Shown in pieces: positions 12,301 to 27,300 of a stretch of DNA of 64,000 nt. The notes beneath the pieces were generated by a model. It made no database searches, was not told the origin of the DNA, and saw only the letters and a program-made list of their open reading frames with translations. The translations under genes and the position numbers were made by a program. Source of the stretch: Colius striatus (taxonomy: Eukaryota > Chordata > Aves > Coliiformes > Coliidae); contig NC_084760.1 in NCBI RefSeq assembly GCF_028858725.1, positions 59,793,367 through 59,857,366 of the forward strand. Reading direction: 5' to 3'. Every line of letters begins with the position of its first letter. Position 1 is the first letter of the stretch.

Positions 12301-15300
12301 TGTACTTCAGGTTTATGTCCTGAATTTGAAATCTTTTTCACTTGCATTTAGTTATAAATATATGAGTACTCCCAGCAACATCACACGTTTGTGTTTGCAA
12401 AATCAGGATCTGTCTAATTCACCATTAAAAGTGAGTAACATTCAATAAAAAATGAGAATGATAAAACTGATTTCTGGTACCTTGTTAAGTGACATAGTTT
12501 TTGAAATCCAAATCTGTGGCTTTACTGTATGACTAGAGAGTAGACACTCTGCATCTTGAAATTAAACAGACTTATCAGAAAATCCTTGTTAACATCATAT
12601 CTTTTAATTATTTTTTTCAGTTCAGTTACATATGAGGAGAGAATTTCAGAAATATTGAAATGGCTTGATTATGACAAAACTGAGAGGTAACAGTAATATC
12701 TAGCTGGTTTGTGAGACTATAGCTTAGAAAGGTTTTAATGCTTAGCAACTGAAATGTCTATTGATGTTTGTGAAATGTGGAATGTTCCTCGCTCTTTCAA
12801 AAAACAATTTGCTGAACTTAAGCCTTTTCTGTAAGTACAGCTAATAATTTTCAGGATAAGAGTGTAGATACAAAAGATGAAAGAGTGAACATATATCTGA
12901 ACGGGATGTACTGTTTCAGTTTTCTTTTATGATTGTGTCTTTTTTCTTGGTGCATGGCCTAGAGGAAACATGGAATATTCAGTTTCTAGTTTAAGTGTAT
13001 GGATGAAATATTTGATATGAAAGATACAGCATAGGAAATGTTAAATATCTGAAAGTAATTACAGGCAGTAATTCAGGATGAAAAATAGAGGTCAGTACTG
13101 ATTGTAGTGTTTAACTTTGTGATATGTGCGACATTTTTTATGTAACTTGTTAACAAATCTCTAATATTTGCAGTTAGGAGATGCTCTCTAGAGCCTCACT
13201 GCTTAATAAGGAAGAGATCCTTTAGGTAATAGTTCCACTTACATCTCAAAAAGAAACAGCTCGCTGTGCTGTCTGAGATACTGATGTTTTTCAGAGTGAT
13301 TTCTGGATACCATTTAAAGACACTGGATCCTGTTTCTGAAATTGTAACTTCAAATAGTCTGAGTTGATTAATTACAGGATTCACAGGAAGCTGAGTGATT
13401 ATATTTGCTGTAGGGACTTCTATTAATGTTTAAATAAGTTATTTATAATTCTATTTTAATTTTTGTTTTGTGAAAGTGTTCTTTGAAATGCTGTCTCCAG
13501 ATTCTCATAATATTCCATTCTTATTTATTGCTAACTCCAGGCCCAGTTTCTATACTTTGTATATTGAAGAACCAGATTCTTCTGGACATTCCTTTGGACC
13601 AGTTAGTGGTGGCGTGAGTAGTTTTTGTGTTTTTCTTAGACAAAATCACACTAAAAAGGATGCTGTACTATGGACTTAATCAACTTACAAACTTGGAAAG
13701 GATAGTAGATGAAAAATATCATGACTGTTTAATGAGTTTTTATTAAGAACTCTTGCTTGTGGTTGAGGCCATTGTTACGATACCAACGCTGAATCAAAAG
13801 AGCTGTTAACCAAACGGACTGGCACAAAATCATTTCAGACCATACTATTAGAAATAATATCAATGGTTATGTTTTGACTGAACTTTAATTTTATTCCCAA
13901 GTAGTATTTGGAAGCATGTGGCCTGGCAATTCCTCAGAACTGTCTTTTATTTATTCCTAACACTGTACTTCAATGTTTGTTAATTTGAAATCCAAAAATA
14001 TTATGTTTCTACTATCATGCAGGCCTAAAGTTGAGTCTTTAAGAAGCTTAGGATTTATCCTGTCAGGTCCTTCCTGTAACGGTTGTTTAATATATTTGAA
14101 AATGGTCTTTAGCAAAATGCCTTCTTATTGTAAAGAAAAACTGATTTGTGTAGGATAACTTTAGACTTCCTGACTGGAAAGGGAACTCCATTTATCTTTG
14201 TAGATAAAGGGCTTAAAACCCCATTACTATCTGTGTAATTGTAGATATGTATGTTGTCCATGCACACAAGATGTTCCAGAGAGTGAGGTAGAGTCAAGGA
14301 AACAAGAAGGTGCAAGTGCTGAGACTTGGAGTCCTTAGACTTGGTCAGGTACTGTCTTTACTGTAGGACTTGGAGAAAGACTAAGTCTGCTATGCCAACT
14401 AGGGAAGAGCCATCATCCATGAATGGCTGCAGGGCAGGTTGTATTGGATTTCTTCACTCTTTTCCTGAGTGATTCTCAGTGGTTTTCTGTAGGAAGTTTA
14501 AAGGGACTGTATAAATGAGAGAAGGGAATCCTACTTTCTTGGATGCTACACTGGTCTTACAGATAATGTGTGTGTGTAAATATTTCTGGAATGCTATTAT
14601 TAATACAATGTTATGTTCATACCACAACAAAAATTGTCTTTAATGATATCAATCTAGTATTTTATATATATTTGAGAGTGTGGAACAAATTTGATCTGAA
14701 TATTTATTTTTTTCTTTCAATAATCACATCTTAAAGTTGCATATGCTGCGGTAGAGTAGTGAAATTCTGCACATCTATACTCTAGTCATGAAGGAAAAGG
14801 AAAGGAAGATACAATATTAAGAATCTGAAAACTGAGAGAAAAATCCCACTTTTTTCAGACTGATGAATACATTTAAATGAGAACTTGAAAACTTGAAATC
14901 AGAAAGACAAATCCTAATGAAACTGGTTTATCTCACAGGTAATCAAAGCCTTAGAACGAGCAGATCAAGCACTGGGGATGCTAATGGAGGGACTTAAACA
15001 AAGAAACTTGCATAAATGTGTAAACCTTATTGTTTTAGCTGATCATGGTAATGTATTGGTTCTTTTTTTCAATCTAAATTTTACCAAGTCATTTTTTTCT
15101 TCCTCTGTGTAATATGTGTGCTTACTAGTTTTAATCTATTTTGTAATTACTTTATCTTCCATGATAGATATTGTATGTTAAAAATAACTCTATCTATGTT
15201 GTCCTTTAGGTATGGAGAAGACCTACTGCAAACAGCTAGAATATATGAGTAATTACTTTGAACAGGTTAACTTCTACTTATATGCTGGGCCTGCAGCTCG

Positions 15301-18300
15301 CATTCGAGCAAGAAATGTTCCACAGGACTATTTTACCTGTAAGTGTGGACTGATCCTGGGATTGCACAATCAATAGAATGGGAAAAAATACATAGTTAAA
15401 TAAAGGAAATGGATAATCAGTAGTAATCAGCTGAATGAACAGCTTTCTGTTTCACTTAACCAGTGTCCATGGAAGTTTTTTGTGTTCTTCTGCAAGAATG
15501 ACACCTTTGGAAGAAATTTAAAGTTAAAAAAGCTTGTTGCAGACTCTGATTTGCATTTTCTTGGCATGTGGATGGAGGAAGTCAAAATAGTTGTAGTGTT
15601 TTGAACTGGAACTTCAGGTCTTTTCAAAGTGCATTGTTTGTCAGATTTCTTGCACAACATGATCAGAGTCAATCTTTTTGAAGCAGTGACTATTTCTAAC
15701 TGTGTGTACAAAGTTGTGGAATATGAATTTTAGCACAGTGGAATCTAAGCCTTGGTTAAGCCCTTTGGATAGTATCACAAAGGAACACAATATTGAAACC
15801 ATATGAGCTGACTCTGACTTGAAACAAATCCTGTGCTACCAGAATGAAAAAAACCCAAAACATTCCAAACCTTTCTTTATCAGGAAAAAGAATGGAGAGA
15901 GGTAAAATCATGGAGGTGCTTTATTTAGTGACTTTATAGAATACATAATGTATTCTAAAAAGCCTAATTCTTGCAGACCTCAAATAAGACGTGACATCCC
16001 ATTGCACTTTTTGTTTATCTTTTCTGATTGTATTTGTAGCCAACAATATTTATACAACATACAGGAGACTTTCCTTGATTTAAGCAGAAGATGATCTAAG
16101 TCACACAGGAGCAGAGTAATAAGCAGAAGCTTATGTTTTTTAGAAAGCTATTATAAAAAGGTTAAAGTCACCCTTTGAAAATGTGGAAGGTGAAAATGCT
16201 AAGACAGACTGAATGTTTCTCTGTGGCTGCTGCTGGAACTGGAATACAAGACAAGTACTCCATCTCCATTTCAATGTTAAAAAGCTTATACTTCAAACAG
16301 AGGTTAGGTGGAAGAAGAAAATTTGGTTCTGATGATGTGTCAGCTTTAGGTGTAGTGAGCCATCACCACGGCAGTTTTCTACAGTCTGTCTTGATGTACC
16401 CAAATTGCTAGGTTCTTCCTTAGGCTACTACACTTACAGGTGGCTACCCTTTGAAACATGAAATTCCTATCTATGGAAGGTTATGGTTACTGTAATCTTC
16501 ACAGAATTATGAATTCAATTTTACAGACAAAACATCTGAATGTATGTTAACTCATCTTTTTCTTTTAACAGTTGACTCAGAAGGAATTGTTAAAAACCTC
16601 ACGGTGAGTAAACATTTTTGTATTTTTTCCTGATAGTTCATCTTAATATGGATCTGATCAGAAAGCACAGTTTGTGAAAAACTGGGACTACAGTGCCAGT
16701 TTAAATAGCATACTGACTCCAGTGTACCACAGGACGCAGTTCTGAAAGTTGTTCAAAGATAGTGCAGGAATGGTTGCCATGGAGACTCTGTTCAGAGCAA
16801 AAGAGTTTTCTGTACTTCACTTTGAAAGAGAAGAAATAGCTGACTTCATGTGGGGAAAGTAGGTTATGTCTTCATTATAGAACAGAATACAACACAGAGA
16901 TGTGGTAGATAACAACTCCATACTCCAGTACAGGCTGGGGGTTGAGCTGCTGGAGAGCAGCTCTGCATAGACAGACCTGGAAGTATTGGTTGATAACAAA
17001 CTAACCATAAGCCAGCAATGTGCCCTCATGGACAAGAAAGCCAATGGCATTCTGGGGTATATTAAGCAGAGTGTGGCCAGCAGGTCAAGAGAGTTTCTCC
17101 TCACCCTCTACTCTGCCCTGGTGAGGCCTCATCTGGAGTCCTGCGTCCAGTTCTGGGCTCTTCAGCTCAAGAGGGACAGAGAACTTCTGGAGAGAGTCCA
17201 GAGCAGGGCCACCAAGATGATCAGGGGACTAGAGCATCTTCCTTATGAGGAAAGGCTGTAGGATCTGGGGTCTCTTTAGCCTGAAAAAGAGAAGACTGAG
17301 AGGGGACCTCATCAACACTTGTAAATACCTAAAGGGTGCATGTCAAAAGGATGGGGTAACATTTTTTTTATGTACTGTCCAGCAGCAGGTCTAGGGGTAA
17401 TGGGCATAAGGTGGAATACAAGTTCCCCTTAAACAGAAGGAAGAACTGCTTTCCTGTGAGGGTAAGGGAGCCCTGGAATAGGCTGCTCATGGAGGGTGAG
17501 GAGTCTCCTTCTCTGGAGGTTTTCAAAATCTGCGTGGGTACATTCCCAAGTGACCTAACCAAGGTGAACCTGCTTTAGCACAGGGTTGGACTAAATGACC
17601 TGTAGAGGTGCCTTCCAACCCTGACCATTCTGTGATTCTGTAATGATAGGTATCTGTTAGCTCTGAACCACAGGTGCTGAACCCATGCTAGGTTAAAGCA
17701 ACATTTCCATGCATCAGGTAATGACATTGTAGAACACGTTGCCGCAGGGTGTTGTAGAGGCTGAAAATATGTACAGAAAGGTTAGATTAGATAAATTATT
17801 GGAGAGCAGGCCTGCAAGGGTTATTAAGTGTGATCCACATGGAACCTCTGGCTTAAGAAGTCCCTGAAACCTAGAGGAAACTAAGCAAGTACAAGAAAGT
17901 TAGTTCAATACTTGGTTTGTTCTTACACACTTTAAGTATCTGATTCTGAAAATTCTGGAGATCTGATTGGAAACAGAGTACTAAGCAAGATGGACCTTTG
18001 ATATGAGGCAGTATGGATCTTTTAAGACCTTTTATGACTTGCCACTTAGGTACTTTCAGTGCCTTTAGATATGCTGCACCACCACTGGGCCCCATACTGA
18101 TAGCTCTGTTTGCATCTCTTCCTTACTTTAAGGATGTGACATATCAGGACAGGTCCAAGCTTTTCTGTGTCTCTCATGTAGACTATTGCTCTTTGTATGT
18201 ATACTCTGTGACAGCTAAGCTCTGAAGGGTACAAAGGAGTGCAAAACAAAGGAAGACTAAGCTTATTTCTTTTACTGAAAGGTGCTAAGATGTGATAGTG

Positions 18301-21300
18301 TGTGTCTTTCCTTATACCTTTTTACACAGATAATTTGTTGCTTCCTTTGTTGTTATTTTTAAGATATATATTAATAAAGGTGGGATAAATGTGGTAGACG
18401 AACTAAAATGCTTGTAGGAAATTTGTCTTTTTGTGTTTATTTGCATGTGTAATTTACAGTGCATTAAACACTTAAACTGCTTTCTCTCTATGTGCTGTCA
18501 TAGTTTTCTTTTCATTCCTTCATTGCCAATTTGTCTTGTATTCTCTGTCCTAGTCCAAGTGGTCAACAGATGTTCTGATACTTTTAAAATACACGTTCTC
18601 AACTTTGAAAAATTCTGGACTCTCAGATGGGTGTATTTATGATAAGTCACCACTAGAGGTCTTCCTTTAACCTGTTGAACGGCTCAGTTGTGCACTACTA
18701 GATGTGGCTTTTGCCTGCCACTGAAGTCCAAAGAGCGGTTTCTTGATTCTGAATAACTAAGAACACAACCTTCATTCCCCAGCATCCAAAGAAAATGTGT
18801 GAGTAGCTGGGAATAGCTTTTTCAGTGCTACATCACCTATCCCATTGTATGATGTGGAGCCTGTCAAATCAAAGAGTGTTAGTGTGAGTGGTATAGCACA
18901 ATTTGCATGTTCTCAACCCCATTTGAAAGTAGAACTGCTAATAGTTACAGAGATGTGACGTCTCTGCCTTCTAGGAATAGCCTGGTGTCAGAACACTTCC
19001 TCTTTCCTTTTCTATTCATAAATTGTTGACGTATTTTGTCCCTTTCAAGTTCTTAGAACGAGAGGTTTGGACAAAGAAGGAAGTTGTGTGTTGTATATTA
19101 ATTGCTGATCAAAACAGACATAAAGTCGTATTACACCTTGATTTCCTGTATTTTTCCCTTTTAGTTCTATTGCCTAGACTGGCAAACTCATAGAGTCCTT
19201 AGTTTTCATTTTCCTGGATTCTACTATGATTCTTTGATGACTATCCAGCCATTCTTACTCCCATTTCACATGTTGATGTCATTCTATACAAAATATACAA
19301 TTCTAGTATGTGGAGATGAAGATGTCAGACTCCAAGCATGCTGTAGTTTGTATTGCCTGTGTGGTAAACTATGTCCACTCCTCTGGTATACCCAGCCTCC
19401 TAGCAGCAACTCCCTCAGCATTTTAGATGTTCTTTGTTGTCAGTGCTGGATTCTTGATCACGAGCAACACTTCTGAAACACTGCCATGATGCTTGCAGCC
19501 AGCTGGAATGGCTTCTGATGGCCACGTGTAGTTAAATCTTTGATTTTCATTGGGCTCTTAATGCCAAACTCATTCATGGCGAGCCTGCTAACACAACAGC
19601 TATATTAACACATTGAATATGCATGTAAAAAAGCTAAGCCCTTTAGATAACAGCTGAACAGTGGACATTTACATTGAATGGAAGTGCTCATTCAGTCTTG
19701 GAACTAAAACATAGACTGTGCTATATAATATATCGTTAGTTTTCTCTGTTATTTATTGAACGGTAAACTAATACAAGATTATAGAAATAAACTGTCTGGG
19801 AGCTTTATTTTTTAGAGTGTCATCTTTACATACTAGAGATCAGTGACATTATTATAGCAACATGAATTAAACACTACTACTGAATGTCTTTCAGCCTTAG
19901 GAGTACTTTTACCACAGTATTTGAGAACTTGCTATACATATTATAGCTGTATATTTTCAAACAGTTCCAAAAAGAGACATTTTTCCTTCCATTGCTTCTT
20001 GGACCAAAAATGAGATTTGCAGGTTATCTGAGAAGCTATCTGAATAATGTGCTTTGTGTTACATTCCTGTCACTAAGATGTTTGTAAAAAGTTTGAATGA
20101 CCTGTTTATCTTTGATACTGAGCATAATTCATAACTAGGCTCTTTCTGTTTGCACAGTGCAAAAGATCCCCTCAGCACTTCAAGCCTTATCTGACACCTG
20201 ACTTGCCAAAACGATTCCACTATGCCAACAACATTCGTATCGATAAAGTTCATCTCTTGGTGGATCGACAGTGGCTGGCTGTGAGGTAACATAATTTGTG
20301 TGACTGTTACCTTATCTTTTTCATCCCATTCTCGTCTTTTCCATTTCCTTCACAGATGCCTCTTTACCTGTTTTGTGTTAGACTTGTTACATTTGCATGT
20401 TTGTTACATTAAGCATCTTATTATGTGTAAAAAGGAAATGTACCTTATGCATAAAGCCAAGAATGTATTATTAGTACAATTTAAATCTAAACAGTCTAAT
20501 AAAAGAATTTTAATTACTCCAGGTCAATGTTATATGGAAAAAAATCAGGAAGAAAATGAAAATAAAGAAATGAATAGTACTACACAGAAAAAGTCTCAAA
20601 AATAACGCAGTTAATAGAATCATAGAATCCTTATGGTTGGAAAAGACATTTAAGATCATCAAGTCCAACCACTAACCTCACACTGCCAAGTCTGTAACTA
20701 AACTAAACCATGGCCCTTAATACTTCATCTATGAATCTTCTGAATATCTCTAGGAATGGTGGCTCCACTACCTCCCTGGGCAGCCTCTTCCAGTGCTTAA
20801 CAACCTTCTCAGTGAAAAAAATTTTCCTAATGTCCAATCTAAACCTCCCCTGGTGTAGCTTGAACCCATTTCCTTGTGTTCTATCATTTGTTACTGGAGA
20901 GAAGAGGTCGACCTCCACCTCACTCCCCAGGTAGTTGTAGAGAGTGATCAGCCTCTCAGCCTCAGCCTCCTCTTCTCCAGGCTAAACATCGCCAGCTCCC
21001 TTAGCTGTTCCTCATAAGACCTGTTATCTAGACCTGTCACCAGTTTCTTTGCCCATCTCTGGATGCGCTCCAGCACCTCAATGTCCTTCTTGTAGAGAAG
21101 GGCCCAGAACTGAACAGGATATTTGAGGTGTAGCCTCACCAGTGCCAAGTACAAGGGGACGATCACTTCCCTGGTCCTGCTGGCCACACAATTTTTGATA
21201 CAGGCCAGGATGCCATTAGCCTTCTTGGCCACCTGGGCACACTGCTGGCTCATGTTCAGAGGGCTGTTAACACCCCCAGGTCCTTTTTCCTCCAGACAGC

Positions 21301-24300
21301 TCTCCAGCCACTCTGTCCCAAGCCTGTATCATTACATAGTATGGTTGTGACCCAAGTGTAGGACCCAGCACTTGGCCTTATCGAACCTCATGCAGTTGGT
21401 CTCAGCCCATCTATCCATCCTGTCCAGGTCCCTTCCTAATACCTAGCCCTTTTCCAGTCACCCCTCCACTGCACTTCTGGGTGGAATTCAGTCTGCTGCA
21501 TGTGTGGTTAAGGCCAATAATCCCCATTATGAGTCGTTCATAAAGAGGAATATGATGTTGATTCTTCTTCCTCACTCTGTGTTCTGAATGCATTCCTTCC
21601 TACATATATGCTAACACTACAGCTTGCTCATTCTTCACTGGCCTGCAAGTTAATGCTACATGTCAGTTGACTAGATACTGGGCATTATATATGTTAGGTA
21701 TTTGTTCTTTATTACCTCCAAGTCTGGTTTTGCTCAGTTCCAGATCTGCATTTCCTTAACTGACCATCAGTAAGTAGTTTCTAGACTTAGAGTCTCCATT
21801 CTATACAGAATAAGTTATTGTTACTGCTATCTTTATAAGAAATGTCTTTCCCATATAAAGATAAGCTGATAAACTAATGAATTAGACTTAACCACCTTGT
21901 CATTTCATTAAAAATTGCTGTAAGAGCTAAACAATCAAAAAAAATTTCTCTGGGCAAGTCAAGAGCACTTCAGACAAGGCTTAGTCCTGAGGCTTTGAAA
22001 ACTCCTTACAAAGCCTGTAGTGTTAGTAACAGTAAACTTCTGCAGTTAAGAGAAGCATGAGCCAACTTGGAATTTCAAGACTATTCAAATTGTAGAAAAT
22101 GCCTGATCAGTGTAAGACTTGATTATTTTGATGCAACCAAATAATTGTCCTGGACATATAAAGAAGAAATCCCCACTGACAAGTCTTATATTCACCTCAT
22201 TTTTAACTGTGCTGTAAAGTTCTTGCACTTCTGAAAACAGGATACATGTGTTTGACAGCTGAGCATTGAATCAGTATGGGATGACTATCCCTTTATCTTT
22301 CCATGTATCTCAGCAACGGGTAAATTAAAACAAGTATTAGTCATTATAAGTCAGACTAATCTGACGTTATTAATTCTATAAGCTACACAGAAATCCACAT
22401 CTCTACTTCACTCTTTAAGATCCATGATGAAAATTCACTGTCTTGTAAGGCAAAATCCCTTGCAGTCTTACTAAGGAATTCTTCCTAAGCACAGTACACT
22501 TCTTGTGAAACTTGTAGCTAGATGAAGACATCATTAAAAAAAATAGCCATTTTAAACATTTCTTTTGTAAGCATTGATTCACTGTATACTCAGCAGCTAC
22601 CTAAGCCAATTTATTTCTGTCCATAGCAATCTCTGTTACAGGAGAAAGAGATCTTTCTAAAAGTGAACACTGGATAATCAAAAAGTACTAAAATATTATG
22701 CCAGAATCAGTTCTTAAGACATGATCCAGAGGCCAGTGAGTTGGGATGACTGTTATTAACTGGTTCTATTTGTGCCATTTTTATTTACACTATATGCTGG
22801 TTTCTTCTTAGGGACAGCAGTTACACATTTTGTGATGGGGGTAACCATGGCTATGACAACGAATTTAAAAGTATGGAGGTAAGATTTCTATTCAAGTGTT
22901 GCATATTCTTATGTAGAAAATCCCAATGTGCTAGGTGAACTGATAGAATATAGAATATGTGATAATTTTTACAGTGTATTTCTTCTTATGTGTCACCCAG
23001 AGATATAAAGTATAAATGCATACTAGGTCCACATATTTGTATTGCCTTTCGTCAGTGTGTACAAGACCTACTTCCTTGAGATCCTGTAGTAGAACTTGTC
23101 TGGGTTCACCTTGACTCCCTGGACCTGGAGAGATTATAGTAAGGCAAGAATACCACGTTTAGAATACCATTATTTCAATCTTTGACTGAAGCAAGGGCTG
23201 AAAAATCTCCACGGGCTCTAGGAGTTCAGTTGAACATCTGAATGCCTGTGTGGCCAAACAAATGAAATCTCATAGTCTCTGCTTATCTTACAAGCTTTAA
23301 TTATATCATCAAAGCAAAAAAGACATATCACTTGTGTGTTAGTATAGCCTGTACTGCAGTTTCATCTTATTTTCCCTTCTAGTTACAGTGAAAATATTTT
23401 ACATTCTTGAGCTTTTGGTTTTTTCATGTACTCTTTGTGATGTGAACTTTTAAGTAAGGTCAAGCATGCCACTACTAGTTTCATATTCTGTGCCTAAGAA
23501 CCACATTCTTCTAGATCTTCACAACTATGTTAAAACCATTAACACTGTTACTAATAGTTGGCATTATGCTGATCAGAATGGTGCTGAGTGTTTCTATGAA
23601 GAGAAAAAGTAAATTCTGCTTAACATGGAAATCGTAATCATGGATAACCTCCTGCTGGTGGCATCATGACTGTGAAATTCTTTTTTTTTTCTCTATAAAA
23701 GAACAAAATGTCTCAATATTTTCTTAAAAATCTTCTTCTATTATGGGAACACAAGAATATTATTTTACAACAAATCGTTGTCCTATTTAGTCATCTGTCC
23801 TATATCTTATGGCAGGCAGCTAAGGAAGCTTACAAAATACTAGAAACTAATGTGAGACTCTAAGTGGTATCAATGTTCTGATACAATGCTTGCAGACCCC
23901 AGCAAAGGCTGTCCAGCACTATGTCGTACCATTGGTGGTATCAATGCAGGTCTCTACTGAGCTTGGGGGGAGACTCTACAGTTCTCTGCCCCTTGCTTTA
24001 ACCATGCTATTAGCTCGTAAGTGACCCAAAGACTTTTGAGAATGCAACATGTATTGAAACAAACAAATGAACAAACAATAAAGCAATGCCTAACCCCTCA
24101 ATGCTTGTATTTTTGTCTCAATGTTAGCCTTAGATAGGATCTATGAGTGTCATAACGACATTTGTTGAAATTACATTGTTGCTGGCTATTACAATGAAAA
24201 CATACAGAGGTGTGGATTGCATAGAATCATAGAATGGCAGGGGTTGGAAGGGACCCTCAGAGGTCATCTAGTCCAACCCCCCTATAGAAGCAGGTCCACC

Positions 24301-27300
24301 TAGATCAGGTCGTACAGGAACACTTCCTCCACACTTAAGGAGGCTCCATAACCCCTCTGGGCAGCCTGTTTCACTGCTCCCTCATCCTCACAGTGAAATA
24401 GTTTTTTCTTATGCTTAAGTGGAACTTTTTGTGTTCCAGCTTCATCCCATTACCCCTTGTCTTGTTGCGAGATACCATAGAAAAAAGGGATGCCCCAACC
24501 TCCTGACATCCACTATTTAGATGTTTGTAAATATTAATGAGATTCCCCCTCAGTCTCCTCTTAGACTCAACAGCTCCAGTTCCCGCAGCCTTTCCTTGTA
24601 AGGAAGATGCTCCAGTCCCCTGATCATCTTGGTAGCCCTGCACTGGATTCTCTAACAGTTCCCTCTTGAGCTGGGAGCCCAGAACTGGACACAGTACTCC
24701 AGTGAACAATAATTTTTTAAAGTATGCATCAAAATGTTAAATTGTTCCCCCAATTCATCATATAGTATCCTGAAAAATGAATTTATGTTTTGCATTTTTT
24801 CTCCAAATTATATACAATAAGCAAAATTTGCCTTCTTTATCAGAACAATCCTACACTGTAACTTTTATGACTGTGAAAAAACTATATTTTGTTCTCTTAT
24901 TACTGTTGCTGTGAAATACAACCAAATTGCTTTTAATTTCAATTCCTTTTGATAACAACTTTCATTTTATTATAATCTAGGCTATATTCTTAGCATATGG
25001 CCCAAGCTTTAAAGAGAAAACCGAAGTAGATGCTTTTGAAAACATTGAGGTTTACAACCTTATGTGTGGTGAGTAGAAACCAACCAGTACTTTAGATGAT
25101 AAGCCAGCAGTGTTTTCAAATGGCAGTGTATAAAAGATAAAAGAAGAGTAGCTAAAAATTAGGTGACTTAATTTAGAAGGTTTTTTTTCCACACAAGACA
25201 GTGAAGCCATACACTTTTGCCATCTGCAGAGTCCTAAAAGATTAACTACCCAAACTGGTTCTGCTTTGAAGGCTGTTTCCGATTGCGGAAGGATTCCACT
25301 GAAGAATCAGAGAGAAGCGTTCCTGCCATGTGGGCTTGCTGTTGAAATGATGCCTGTGAAGTAATTGTGGGATAAGAATCTTGTAGAGAGTAACTGCTCT
25401 TGCTCATAACTTAAAATGGATCATTGCATTACCAGCAGTGAGCAAATAAGAAGTGTGTGCCTCAGAATATGTGGATTACAACATCAGAGAAAAATGCAAT
25501 AGGCCTGCACGCCTCACAATGAGATGCGTTTGAAATCACATTTGTATTCTGCAATAAATCATCTAATATTGTGAATGTTATGGCAATGTATAAAACTGTA
25601 TTAACAGTATTTGGATGCGTAATTAACAAACCTCGATGCAGTGGAAGATAGCAATGAACCCCCATATCTAGAAAAAGGCAACCTGATGGTAACAGTTAGT
25701 GTAATAGTTTAGATAAGGTAGTAAGTTATTTCTTCTATATTTAGAATGAATGGATAGGAAATGTGTGTACTTGGAAAGATAATGACTTTTTAAGATGCCA
25801 TTTTAGTCTTAAAATTTGTTTACAAATTTCAAATATTTCAACAGATTTATTGCATATTACACCAGCACCGAACAATGGAACGCATGGCAGCTTGAATCAC
25901 CTCTTAAAAAACCCATTTTACAGTCCTTCACACGCAAAGGAAGAGTCATCTCCTTCTTCATGTCCAGTTACTCATCTGATTCCCATAGATGAACTGGGAT
26001 GCACATGTATGCATGTACGTAGGGGCTTCTGGGATCTTTTAATCATCTTTGTCAAGTGTATTCTCTTTTCTTTGTTTTTTCTAAACTATGGATTCTTTCT
26101 GAACGATTCTCTTATATTTTACAGACATCAAATGTTTCCGAACTAAACCTGAGGTTAAATCTCACCACAGAAGAAAGTAAGTAGCAAGAAATGAAAAGGA
26201 CAGCAATATTTTTAAATCTGTGCCTGGTTTAGATTTTACATTTTTGGTTTCATTGGAAATTTTTGCAATGTTAATTAAAATTTAAAGTGAAATAGGAAAG
26301 CCATGTCTGAAGTATAGCTTTTTTCTTTTTTTCCTTGCATTTCTTAAAAAATGCTAATTGATATGGTTATAGCAACATTTATGAACAGGAATTGGATCTG
26401 AATCCCATCAAAGTCTTGGAAAAAAAATCAGGTTTCAGTGGTCTTTGGAGAAAGCCTAAGAACTTCCAGGATATATGCCGTAACTCTTGTTCCCCACCTT
26501 GTAACCAAAACTTTTAATTTCTCTGATTAAAAAAGTCCCATGGATATTTCTGTGTACTTTTTTATGGGGCTCCTGGAGATTTTGGAAAGCATTACAATGT
26601 TTCCTAGCCAAATAAGAGATACATGTCACTTTACTGGCAAGATAAGTTCAAAAGGTTTATATTGGTCTGAAATTGCAAAGAAACAAGAATTTGCAAGTCT
26701 CATATATTACATTGACTCTTGTATGTTAAACACTTTGTTATGTTTTAAAAATTTCACTCAAAGGAATACATGCCCATGTTTACTATTGGCTTTATTTGTA
26801 TTAATTGATGTTTTGATGTACATTTTTTTTTTCTCTCTTGAACCTTTGTGCCATCCAAAATATTGTAGAAGAATGAATCAATAATTATTGTTTAAATTCT
26901 AGTAAAGGAGGCAAACTCGTATCATTTACCATATGGGAGACCCAGAGTTCTTCAGAAGGGAAATATCTACTGCCTCCTTTCACATCGTCAGTACGTGAGT
27001 GGATACAGCTATGATATCTGGATGCCGCTGTGGACTGCATATACTGTGAATAAGCCTGTAGGTTATCAAATATCCATACAATTCTTAAATACGTAGTATA
27101 ATGTATTGAAAATCCCATTCATTCATCAGGAAACCTGGTTAAGGATCGTCATAGAATCATATGAGTAAGGCCTGTATGACTGAAAAAGTGTCTTTGATAC
27201 CTTTTAATGTTGACTATCTTAAAATATTGTTTACAAAAAAGTGGGAATGGCCATCTGTTGGGGAACATAAAAAATATAGAGGAACAGAACTATTGGTAAA

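Larger units (their letters stand above)
11325..16571 (+). other. ENPP3: ENPP3 introns, catalytic-domain region
   Basis: Between exons 11215-11324 and 16572-16603 the introns (11325-12620, 12687-13540, 13614-14938, 15048-15209, 15339-16571) hold no mobile element or RNA gene that I can recognise. The base composition is AT-rich and ordinary. Confidence 0.55.
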
